From Azolla caroliniana (lineage: Eukaryota > Polypodiophyta): a stretch of 64,000 nucleotides of DNA. The position numbers and the translations under genes are program-made. Shown here piece by piece: positions 26,940-37,791 of the stretch; position 1 is the stretch's first letter, and the number at the start of each line of letters is the position of its first letter. A model generated the notes under the pieces. It was not told the origin of the DNA and did not search any database. It saw only the letters and a list, made by a program, of their open reading frames with translations. The DNA lies in contig JBHGNT010000011.1 of assembly GCA_043228905.1 (NCBI GenBank), forward strand, positions 22,010,001 to 22,074,000. Direction: 5' to 3'.

Positions 26940-28330
26940 AATCACCTGACCCGACATCAATTATCCAGTCGGCGTGATCAGCCAATATATGCAGAAGCCG
27001 ACCGTGGAGCACCTTCTATGCGCGCATCGAATTTTGCGATATGTGAGGGGCACAAAGGAACGGGGATTGTTATATCAGCATGGTATAACTGAAGAGCTAG
27101 TCGGCTACATTGATGTCGACTTGGGCCGGCGATGCATCGGATCGTCGATCCACCTTCGGCTATATGTTTTCCCTTGGTAGCGCGGCTGTTGCGTGGAGCA
27201 GCAAAAAGCAGCCAACAGTGGCCCTTTCGAGCACTAAGGCTAAATACTGGGGCACTATCGTTGCCACCTATAAAGCCATTTGGCTTCGGCGACTACTGCA
27301 AGACCTGCAGATCGAGGGGCCGACCCCGATCCTGATCTACTGCAACAACATAAGCAGCATGCAGCTCGCCAAGAACCCCGTCTTCCATGCTCGGACAAAG
27401 CACATAGAAGTGCACTACCACTTCATGCATGAGCGTGTCCTGAGCAGTGAAGTCGAACTTCGGTATGTTCATACAGATCGGCAAGTTGCCGACATCTTCA
27501 CCAAACCGCTCGGATCGGACAAGTTGCAGCACTTCACCGAAATGTTTGGTGTTCAACATCTCGACATGCCACACTTGAGGAGGAGAACTCGCGAAGACAC
27601 CGAAACGGGCAAAGGCAAAGAGATTGTCGATTGCGCCAGTAAGGGAAGAGCCGACAAGGGGAGAGACAAGAAGAAGAAAGGAGTTGAGTCGACGAAGGAA
27701 GTTGACACATCCGAACAAGTCGGAACCAGCGGCAACAATGGAAGAGTCAAGAAGGATAGAGCCGCCAAGACCCGGACATGGTCCGATGTGGTGAAGGGCC
27801 TGGAACCGGAAAACGAATCGGGAGCGACCGATTCGGACAAGAGCTTGAACGAATCGGAGACAGTCGATTCGGTTCAACATACGGATTCGGAAGAACCGGA
27901 TCAATTCAAGGCCAAGAGGACGAGAAGGTAGCGAAAGTCTACGCCAACACGAAGGAATCGGTGAATCGGCAAGAGCCGAAGTCACATCAGCGAGGGAGCA
28001 GGTGAATCAGCATCCGGAAGGATGAAACTGGAATCGGTGAGACGGATCGGCGAGCCGATTAGCTGGATCAAACAGTAAACCGGAAACTTAGTAGTAGCCT
28101 AGACCACTAGGTAGTTAATAGTCTCGTAGTTAGTGTCAAACGCTCGAGTGAGCATTGAAGTACACCGTACTTCTGTCAGTCCTCTTAGGAATTGTATAAA
28201 TAGTGCGGTTGAGCACGTCTTATGTACAAAGAACTATTATTGTTTTGTAATAGAATTTTTAAACGTTCTGCTCTTTCTCTGTCTCTCCTGTGTATTAATC
28301 TATCTCTCTCTCTCTCTGTTGCTACCAGGC
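26940..28330 (+). mobile_element. 5'-truncated Ty1-copia relic with probable 3' LTR part
   Basis: Coding similarity to copia pol begins abruptly at about 26945 inside the end of the RT domain (PDINYPVGVISQYMQKPT) and runs through RNase H to 27931. After it comes sequence with a promoter-like TGTATAAATAGTGCGG near 28193-28208 and a CT tract near 28300-28317, as in an LTR. No second LTR is present, so the LTR ends cannot be fixed. It differs from copia A and B in sequence and in its C-terminus. Confidence 0.65.
26945..27931 (+). pseudogene. Copia RT/RNase H 3' fragment with charged C-terminal extension
   Basis: First part: LCAHRILRYVRGT and YQHG, then GYIDVD, where one extra T near 27121-27124 shifts the frame. 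It resumes as WAGDASDRRSTFGYMF, then AAVAWSSKKQPTVALSSTKA, IWLRRLLQDL, YCNN (usually CD in the RNase H site), KNPVFHARTKHIEVHYH and VADIFTKPL. A stop codon also precedes PDINYP. After the normal RNase H end the frame stays open for about 120 Lys/Glu/Asp-rich codons containing KTRTWSDVVKGLE, not usual for copia pol. Confidence 0.75.
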
Positions 28331-29112
28331 TAGGCCGGTTTGTTTGACGCTTCCGCACATAATCCTTCACACTCATGTAATTTTGCTCCATCTTTAGTGA
28401 ATGGAAGAATACAATCACTCTAGCAAATATAGCACAATCTTCTAAAAACCTTGTATGGCACTAAAAGAACAAGCCTTGATGTTGATTGTACTATATTTAT
28501 TGCACATGAACCGCCATATAATCCCCTAAATTTTCCAACATTCCTAATCAGACGCTTAGAGTAACCATGGAACCCTTTCAAGGTTAGAGTGGTCCCATAT
28601 ATGAGTCCCATGGCTCTCTTTCTCTGTTTTTATTTTGTATTTTCATAAATAGAATCGTAATAATTACGGAAAGAAGGCAACAAGTACAAATAACACAAAG
28701 ACAGATGACCTCGTGATAATCTGTATTGATATCCTATTGACTTCCAGAACTTATGTGACGAAAAGGCCAACACAAAAGGTGAACACGAAGCCTTATAAAA
28801 CTTGTCTATTTGTATCTCATTCAATTATAAAATCCTAAAGATTTCCAACAACCAAATTTGCTACGGTAATCTGTCTTTCAAATGCTTAATATGTCTTTGC
28901 ACCCAAATTATGCCTTTAACATGAAGATGACGTGCATATACCAAATACATGAAGTAACCCTCGATACCTTGAGGAAGTCAAAAAATAATAGAAAGAGCAA
29001 AGAAGTAAAACTTGTGAGATTACCCATTGGAACGTAGGTTGTGAAACCACTATTATTGAAGCCTATGTGACAGAAATATGTCCAAATCAAACTTAATGTT
29101 GGTAATGGTAAT
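28331..29112. other. Intergenic between copia relic and copia A
   Basis: AT-rich, with short frames on the minus strand that match nothing I know. Nothing recognised. Confidence 0.4.
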
Positions 29113-29844
29113 TGACAGGAACTGCACGCTCCCTATGCGCAACGCTCGGCCACAACCGAGCTTAGAATCATACACAGAAAACGGGAAATGAAAGACACAA
29201 CATAAAGGGGAGAAGAGTACACATGATGTTTAACGTGGAAAACCCTGAGAGGGAAAAAAAACCACGGGAGTCCACAGACTACAAACTATCACTATATAAG
29301 AATGTACAATGGTGGAGCACCGAGGCAACGACCTCAAGCTTGCTATCTTCGCCGCAGTCGGCGGTTACAACAGAGATACGAACTCTTCGTCTCTTTCTTT
29401 CTCTCTCTCTCTCTCTCATCTGTACACTGTTACACGCTCTCTCTTCTTGCACCAACAAGAATGACAACAACATTCTTTGTTTGCCCTAAGTCATATTTAT
29501 ACTGATATGACTTTTCGGCTATTTACAAATATAGCCACGATGAACTCTCAGAAACATATTTACGAATATGTCCCTTCATCCGGTGAGCACTCCTCATCGG
29601 GCCTGCATCATCCGACTCTTGCCGGGTTGCCGTCATCCGGTTCTCACCGAGTCTTCCGTAGCCGGGTACTCGTCATCCAACGCTTGCTGGGTACACCACA
29701 TTCAGTTCCCACCGGGTCTTCCGTTGCCGGGTACTCGTCATCCGGCGCTTGCCGGGTACACCACATCCGGTTTCAGCCTCGACCGAGTTTGCTCATCAGT
29801 ACCGTTCTTCTCATTTCCCATCCGGAGGGACCTGTTTCCTAACA
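29113..29844 (-). repeat. Copia A 3' LTR
   Basis: 732 bp; matches 33692-34419 throughout with scattered substitutions and a slightly longer CT tract. U3 carries CATCCGG-centred repeat units and a TATAAATATGAC-like box (minus strand). Confidence 0.93.
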
Positions 29845-29855
29845 AACTCTCCCTT
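29845..29855 (-). other. Copia A polypurine tract
   Basis: Minus strand AAGGGAGAGTT directly before the TG of the 3' LTR, the expected plus-strand primer position. It directly follows the stop codon of pol. Confidence 0.8.
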
Positions 29856-32800
29856 CACTCCGGTATGGGATGCCTTACTAGTCCGACTCGCATGAAGTCC
29901 TTCATCCATAATATTTCCTTGCCGGCTTCCACAGCCGCCATGTACTCCGCCTCCGTGGTTGACAACGCAACCGTCTTCTGCAACCTCGACTACCACGAAA
30001 CAGCTCCCCCAGCATATGTCATTACATACCCGGATGTAGACCGGCTGGTATCCACATCAGCCGACATGTCTGAATCGGTAAAAACGTCAAGTTGAGGTTT
30101 ACCGGAGCCGAATTGGAGACACATGTTCGAAGTGCCTTTCAAGTACCGGAGTATCCATTTGACCGCGTTCCAGTGCTCCTTGCTAGGATTGCTCATAAAC
30201 CGGCTCACCACTCCGATTGCATATCCTATATCCGATCGGGTACACACCATTGCGTACATCAAGCTCCCGACGGCAAAGGCATATGGAACCTTCATCATAT
30301 CAGCCTTCTCTGCTTTCGTCTTCGGGCTTTGCTTACCGGATAATCTGCAATTTGCCGAGAGTGTCGATCTGACCGGTTTCGCATCTGACATGTTGAACCT
30401 TTGAAGCACCTTTGTCATGTATTTCTCCTGTGACAACCACAGTTGCTTCGTTGGCCGGTTCCAGATGATATGCATCCCCAGCATCTGTCTTGCCGGACCC
30501 AAGTCTTTCATTGCGAAGGTTTGATTGAGAGCCTTCTTCAGCATCCGTATTTTGGCTTGGTCCCATCCGACGATCAACATGTCGTCCACGTACAGAAGGA
30601 GTATCAAGAAGTCGCCTCCTTCGAACATCTTCACAAACACGCAGTGATTGGCCTGCGTCTTGTGGTACCCTTGATCGGTCATGAGGGAGTCGAACTTCCG
30701 GTACCATTGTCGGGGAGCCTGCTTCAGTCCGTACAGGCTCTTCTTCAACCGGCATACTAGGTGCTCCTTCCCTTTCTCCATGAATCCTTCCGGTTGCAGC
30801 ATGTAGATCTCCTCTTCAAGGTCACCGTGAAGGAATGTCGTCTTCACGTCCAACTGCTCTACCTCGAGGTCCATGCTTGCCGCTATACTCAGCACCGTCC
30901 GGATGGAGGTCATCTTTACTACCGGGGCAAATATCTCGTCGAAGTCCACACCCTTCTTCTGCTGGAACCCCTTCACCACGATCCTGGCTTTGTATCTTGG
31001 GGGGTTGCCGGCATCTCCCGGTTTCAACTTGTACACCCACTTTTTTCGGAGTGCCCGCTTTCCTTTTGGCAACTCCACCAATTCGTACGTATGGTTCTCA
31101 TGTAGGGAATCCATCTCATCCTGCATGGCACTTAACCATTTGCGGTTGTGGGTGCCATCCTTCGCTTCTTCGAAGCTTTCCGGCTCTCCCTCATCGGTCA
31201 GCAGCACATGCTCTGCATCCGGAAATCTTCGGGGGGCCCTTCTCTCTCTGAGAGGATATCTCCGTCTTTGGCTTTCGGCAACCGGCTCCACTATTTTTTC
31301 TTCATCCAAATCCGATTTGGGGTCTTGGCCGGTTTCGGTTCCAGCTTCCTCTACTTCTTCTTCAGCCTGTTCGATATCCTCACCGTAACCAGCTGGTTCC
31401 TCGAGTGCTAACCGGTCTCTTGCCGGTTGGGTCTGCGCATCGTAAAATGGATCCTTACCGGTCGACTCGGAGTTCTTTAACTTCTTCTCTGACCCCCAGT
31501 CGGCGAGCGTCTTGTCCTCCATGAAGATAATATCTCGACTCCGGAGTACCTTCTTGTCGACCAAGTCCCACACTCGGTAGCCGAACTCATCGTCGCCGTA
31601 ACTGAGGAATATGCATGGCCGGGTCTTTGGATCTAACTTTCCTCTCCGGTCCTTAACTACATGCACGTATGCGAGACACCCGAACACCTTCAGATGCCGA
31701 TAGGACACTTCCTTACCGGTCCATACTCTCTGCGGCGTGTCTCCGTCCAAAGGTATTGAGGGTGATCTGTTTATCACATATGTCGTCGTCGACAGTGCCT
31801 CAGCCCAAAACGTCTTGGGTAACTTTGCATGCGCCAGCATACTCCGGACCCTCTCCATTATGGTCCGGTTCATCCTCTCGGCCAACTTGTTTAGTTCCGG
31901 CGTCTTCGGCACGGTAAATTCAAGCCGGATTCCCTTCGAGCGACAATACTCCTCGAACTGCCCCCGGTATTCATCTCCGTTATCTGCTTGAACCACCTTC
32001 AGCTTCCTGTCGGTTTCTCTTTCCACTCTCGCATGGAGCTCTTTGAAGACGGATAGCACCTGATCCTTCGTCTTCAACGGTGTGGCCCACAGCTTCCAGT
32101 TGTGGTCATCTATGAACGTCACGAAGTACTGCGCTCCGGCATGTGACTTCGTGTCCACTTGACACGCATCAGTATGCACCAACTCCAGTGGTGCATTACG
32201 TCTCATCGGTGGCCTTGGTCAGAAGGAGGTTCAGTTTTGCTTACCGGCCAGACAATCAGTGCACTTCTCCAAGTGCACGTTCTTCACTAGAATGAAGTTG
32301 TCGTCTGCAAGCCTCTTCATCCCCTTCTCACTCATGTGACACAACCTCTTGTGCCACAGCTCACCGGCAGTGTCGGATGCCACGTTCACTTCCTCCGGAC
32401 ATAACCGGGCATTCATCAGGTACAATATGTTTACCTTCCGGGCCCGAGCCACAATCAGGCTCCCTTTGCTGAACTTCATAACATCGTTCTAAATGTTACC
32501 CATGTAACCTTCATCATCTAGCCGACTGGCTGATATCAGGTTCAGACGAACCTCCGGAATGTGTCAGACATCCTTCAACAACAACTTGCATCCGGTTGGT
32601 GTTGTCAGCCGCATGTCTCCTATGCCGACAATTCGGCATGTACCTTCATTCCCCATCCGGACACAGTCGTGATCACTGGTTGAGTAGGATGAGAAGCATT
32701 TCCGGTCCAGGGTAAGGTGGAACGACGTTCCCGAGTCCACCACCCAGGTCTTCTCGTCGCCGGCAAGGTTTATCTCACTTTCCTCGGTGATGAGCATCAA

Positions 32801-33661
32801 CTCGTCTTCTCTTGCCGCGATTGCCGTCGTTCCCTTCCGGTCCGGCCCCCTCCGGTCTTTACCATTTCGGTCCGGTGTCCGCTTCGAATCGGTACCGTCG
32901 GTTTCCTTGTCTTTCCGGAAATGCCGATAGTTCTTCTGGAAGTGTCCCGGCTTGCCGCAATAGAAGCAAGTAGGTCTCCCCCTTGACTTTGACCGTGTCC
33001 CCGACTTTTCCCGGTTCTAGGGACTACGGTTTCTTTGTCTTCCATGTTCCGATTCGGTAAGGAGCGCTTTGGAGTCGGGGCTCGTATCTTTATCTTTCCG
33101 ACGTGCCTCCTCATCTAGCAAGCTCGACTTTACTCTTGCTAGGGATAACCGTTTCCCTTCCGGCCCGGCGTTGCCCAAAGTGACAACCAACGTCTCCCAG
33201 CTATCCGGGAGGGAACCGAGCAGGAGTAGCGCTAGTACCTCGTCGGCGAGAGGTACTTCCAATGATGTTGCCTGGTGTATCAACCCCTAGAAGGCATTCA
33301 TGTGCTCTGCCATGCTGGAGCCATCTTGGTACCGGAGTCTTACTAGCTTCCGGAATACCGAAACATGGTTAACAACATTTTTGTTCTAAAACATAAGGTC
33401 GATCTTCTCCCAGAGCTCATGAGCCTTGCTCTCTTCATTAAAGTTGTTGTATAGACTCATGTCGATGAAGCACCGTATGTACGTCGTTGTCTTCATGTGC
33501 ATCACCTCCCATATCGTGGCGTCGATTTTGTCCGGTCTCTTGTCCCCGAACTGAACCGGAAACTAAAGATCTTTAACCACGAGCATGTCCCTCATCTTCG
33601 ACTTCCACACCGAATAGTTGGAGCCGGTGAGCTTGAACATACCTCCCAACGAATCATCCAT
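29855..33661 (-). pseudogene. Copia A gag-pol pseudogene
   Basis: Gag starts at 33661 (MDDSLGGMFKLTGSNYSVW) but stops at 33563. Zinc-knuckle, protease (VVDSGTSFH), integrase (HTDACQV, QADNGDEYRG), RT (FDEIFAPVVKMTS, LLYVDDMLIVG) and the start of RNase H can be followed in broken frames. Stops lie at 33017, 32564, 32231 and 29990; at the matching codons copia B has CAA, CGA, CGA and CAG, so at least three need only a C-to-T change. The longest open piece, 29990-32206, covers integrase to early RNase H. After MKDF the sequence jumps to RVGLVRHPIPE, so about 80 codons present in copia B, including the RNase H CDSQSAI site, are deleted. Not autonomous. Confidence 0.9.
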
Positions 33662-33676
33662 TTTCTGTGTCGTTTC

Positions 33677-33688
33677 GCTCTGATACCA
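33677..33688 (-). other. Copia A primer binding site
   Basis: Minus strand TGGTATCAGAGC, complementary to the 3' end of plant initiator-Met tRNA, three bases inside the 5' LTR. Confidence 0.85.
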
Positions 33689-33691
33689 CTT

Positions 33692-34419
33692 TGATAGGAA
33701 CTGCACGCTCCCTATGCGCAACGCTCGACCACAACCGAGCTTAGAATCATACACAGAAAACGGGAAATGAAAGACACGACACAAAGGGGAGAAGAGTACA
33801 CAGGATGTTTAACGTGGAAAACCCTGAGAGGGAAAAAAAACCACGGGAGTCCATAGACTCCAAACTATCACTATATAAGAATGTACAATGGTGGAGCACC
33901 GAGGCAACGACCTCGAGCTTGCTATCTTCGCCGTAGTCGGCAGTTACAACAGAGATACGAACTCTTCGTCTCTTTCTCTCTCTCTCTCTCTCATCTGTAC
34001 ACTGTTACACGCTCTCTCTTCTTGCACCAACAAGAATGACAACAACATTCTCTGTTTGCCCTAAGTCATATTTATACTAATATGACTTTTCGGCTATTTA
34101 CAAATATAGCCACGATGGACTCTCAGAAACATATTTACGAATATGTCCCTTCATCCGGTGAGCACTCCTCACCGAGCCTGCATCATCCGGCTCTTGCCGG
34201 GTTGCCGTCATCCGGTTCTCACCGAATCTTCCGTAGCCGGGTACTCGTCATCCGGCGCTTGCTGGGTACACCACATCCGGTTCTCACCGGGTCTTCCGTT
34301 GCCGGGTACTCGTCATCCGGCGCTTGCCGGGTACACCACATCCGGTTTCGGCCTCGGCCGAGTTTGCTCATCAGTACCGTTCTTCTCATTTCCCATCCGG
34401 AGGGACCTGTTTCCTAACA
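33692..34419 (-). repeat. Copia A 5' LTR
   Basis: 728 bp, TG..CA ends, same U3/TATA organisation as its partner. Transcription would run to the left. Confidence 0.93.
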
Positions 34420-34424
34420 ATAAT

Positions 34425-37400
34425 TAATGATCTAATGCCTATTATGTTCTAGTGATGTGCAAAAGAAACATGTTCCAATGATAGAATTTTGCTTTCTTAA
34501 AGCACCTTCTATGGGTAAAACCCCGATGATTAACTGGACAAACACCCTAGCTCAAATAGAATATATCAATGTTAACCCATCTCTACCACACATTGCCACG
34601 GTGCTAGGGGCTTCATACTTACCCATTCTCTCATAACACTCTTGGTTGTCCACTCATGCATGTAAATTAGCTTATGATAGACATACTTTGTTTTTATTTT
34701 GACAGGACACCGATGCCCTACAAATGTCCAATTAGCATTGGGTAAAGACCTTATCATAGACAACCTAACAATATTATAATATCATGAGTATTTCAATAAT
34801 TTATTCATCGAAGGATATTAATTTGTCTATTAGCTCATTGTCTCTCTTGAAACAGACAATAAACCTATCCTTTATTTTAGGTTTGCCTTTTGTTGGTCAA
34901 CTGATCGAAATGATTCAACAAGTTGTTATATATCCCTAAGCAAATAAATAGTTTGATCAATTTTTCAAGTCAATATGTGTTCCTTGAAACAGATATTTCA
35001 TTTGTTTGCCTAAAACTTTACTTAACTACCTTTTTTTATTCGACATCAAGCTTACTCTCTTCAAATAGATGCGAGTTAGAAAATTAATAAGATGTATTGT
35101 ATAATGAAAACACAAATACAAACGAAAGGATGTTCTTTGAAAAATCATGACACATTAATGGATTTGCTTGATCTCTTTACAACACTAACCCATATTTTAT
35201 GAATATCCCAATGCTTGTTTTAGCAATCTATTCCAAGAATTGACAGATTTCTAGTCTCGATTTGTCTCATGGTAAGAAAATTTTGATCTATATTTGACAA
35301 GTGAAAAGTATGTCAAAGTTAGATGCCGAGTGAAAGGTCTATGTTATTAATTCCAAAGTTCAGAATGTTTCAAAAGAAGAAGATTTTTGTGAGGAATGTA
35401 AAAACAAGGAATGCATGTTTACTTCTAACCAAGAGGTCGACTAACTACTTCGTAACTTAACTAGTAACAGTCGCTCAAACAAGAAAATGGAATATCTATT
35501 TATTTTCCATATAATACGCTTTTCGTTCGAGCTAAAAGGATATGATATATCACAATTATGACAATTTTATTTGGCTAGAAGAGAAACACTTTTTGGGTTG
35601 TGACAAAGTCTACTCACCAGCTCTCTAGCATAGACATTTTACAAGTCATACACTCCCATAATCTTGATTCTTATACATATATATTCCCTTTTCTTTTAGC
35701 TCTAACCAAAAGCATGTTGTATCGGACATAAACAACCTCATGCTACAATTACAAAATAATATGCTTCTATCTTGCTAGAAGAGAAATAATTTTTTGGTTG
35801 CAATAACACTCCATTATGTGGGAATGTAGCCTACACATTTTAGTCTACTAGTGGGGAATCTAATGAGATAGTATAACCATAAGAAACTATGGCATGCACT
35901 ATCTTTGGTAGAAAGTCATCAATATATATCATGTACACATGATCTAGTTTACTTCATGTTGACCAATACTCTACAAAACCTCGGCCTCTTATTGCCCCCA
36001 AGCTTGCAACTCTAGGGCATCCATTATAGAATGAGCGAATGTTGATTCTCCTACTTCATGACAATCATGAAAATGCCCCCATTAACGACCTTGCTTGCCT
36101 TACCAAAGAGCAAAGGACAATTATTGTTATAGTGAGTAGTCTTCACTCTTACACATTTAATGCATTCTAATTCCACCCACATTGGACGTTGTCACTCAAG
36201 TATTTCTTGATTCTCTAATAAAGGCATCCAATACCACACATGCATTACTTCTCCTGAAGAACACAAGCTTCAATTGGTTTTTTGTCTTTTCGTTATGGAG
36301 AGATTGGAAGAACCTCCAAGGTACCACGAGAAACTCCATAGGCATCTTCAACACAAGATTATTGTGTGATGCCTCACAACCATTGTTTTACCCTCTATGA
36401 TGATGGTATATTGCTTGTAAAAACCATACCATACCTCGATGGAAAAGGTCTAAAAATAACCCTCTATCATGAAAACCAAACCATGCCTCTATTGAAAAAG
36501 TTTGAAAAGGATCCAAAACATCCTTGGTATTTTCTGTTGAACAACACTCTCTTCACTAAAGATTTCTATACATTTCCATTTAACAATCTCCTTTACATAA
36601 TCTTCCATTGAAACATCAACCATACATCACAAATGGTCTCCTCGTTCCTCATCGCCAAACACAAAGTCAAGTTGCTTGACCTTTGCACAAGAAATTGCAT
36701 TCCCTGAAATCTCCCCACAAACTCGGTCATTGCACTTTTGTCTCTTTGCATCAATCATAATTCCATCATTCAATGCATCAGTTTGAATAGTGAAATAAAC
36801 ATCATACCCCTTATTTTGTCTCTATAGAGAAAATGTTGTGTTCTAGATCAAGGCAAGATATAAAATGGTTTGAAAGTCAAAACTTTGCATCATTATGCCT
36901 ATATATGTTCCCAAGTGAACAAAGTGTATTTGCAACTCCAATGCATACCAAGTTGGGAGACATGTGAAACATTCTATAATATGCTTTTGAATTAATTTCT
37001 GTATTATTGAATGTTTGATTGGTTTCTCATATTTTTTCACAAAATCCATGAATGAGGGATTACCATATTTTGCCCCTTTATGTTTTTACATTTACTTTTT
37101 ATGCTAAAATGTGTTGAAGCAATAGAGAAGCCTCATCATTACATTATTTATAAGTGGTATTGGATCCTCTAAGGTGCAAACCCAAAATTAACCCCCTCCA
37201 TATCTTTGTGAGGTGCATTGGGGCACAAGAGACAACGCATAGTTTAGTAATTTTTGTGAACGCCTCACTCCAAAACCATATTAACTAATGATATTGTATC
37301 GTCGAAAGAAAGTTTTAACTGTGAACCCATGTATTTCATTGATTTTTGCTCCTCCTACATGCTTTACATTCCCTCTCCTTAGATATACAGTAGTAAGTAG

Positions 37401-37791
37401 ACTCTAGAACAAGCAAAAACATGTGTAACAATCAAATAGAGTGTGTTAAATAAAGCATTTGGAGTCCTGCAAAGAGAGAGTGCTAAATAAAGCAGTTAAG
37501 AGGTTTTATCAGGGTGTAAGTACCATTTTGGAGGTTTTATTCCTGTCTTGTACTATTTATTATCTGATTGACGATGGAAGCTTGCATAAAAATGGCGACT
37601 TAAATCTATCAGGATCCAAAGCACTACCCGAAGCCATTATAAATAATGACATAAAAGGCTTTATAACAGAGTTGAAGAGTTCTGTCTTTCCACTATCATC
37701 TTATAAAGGATTGAAAGATAAGATGACACGGCTTGAAAGGTTATCTATTCATTTAATATATCTGGGTTGAGGGGTTCATATTCATCAGCAC
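34425..37791. other. Intergenic, no gene recognised
   Basis: AT-rich. A degenerate duplication of about 200-bp period is seen (GCTAGAAGAGAAA near 35574 and 35774 with similar flanks). A 103-codon plus-strand frame at 37459-37770 has no recognised motif and lies antisense to the likely 3' UTR of the next gene, so I do not call it a gene. Confidence 0.45.

Larger units (their letters stand above)
29113..34419 (-). mobile_element. Full-length but decayed Ty1-copia element (copia A, Tork/Tnt1-like)
   Basis: LTRs at 29113-29844 and 33692-34419 bracket a degenerate gag-pol read on the minus strand. Ends are TG..CA. Next to the 5' LTR (plus right) is the primer site TGGTATCAGAGC complementary to initiator-Met tRNA; next to the 3' LTR is a polypurine tract. 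Flanks GTAAT (29108-29112) and ATAAT (34420-34424) look like a 5-bp target duplication with one change. LTRs differ at several percent of sites by eye, so the insertion is not recent. Integrase precedes RT, the copia order. Confidence 0.93.

Noticed and set aside
30443-31388. Plus-strand frames within copia A, and similar ones within copia B (59549-62318)
   Set aside because: Antisense to pol; they track the pol codons and carry no recognisable protein.
37459-37770. A 103-codon plus-strand frame as a possible small gene
   Set aside because: No recognised motif, no clear promoter, and it lies antisense to the probable 3' UTR of the SAWADEE-like gene.
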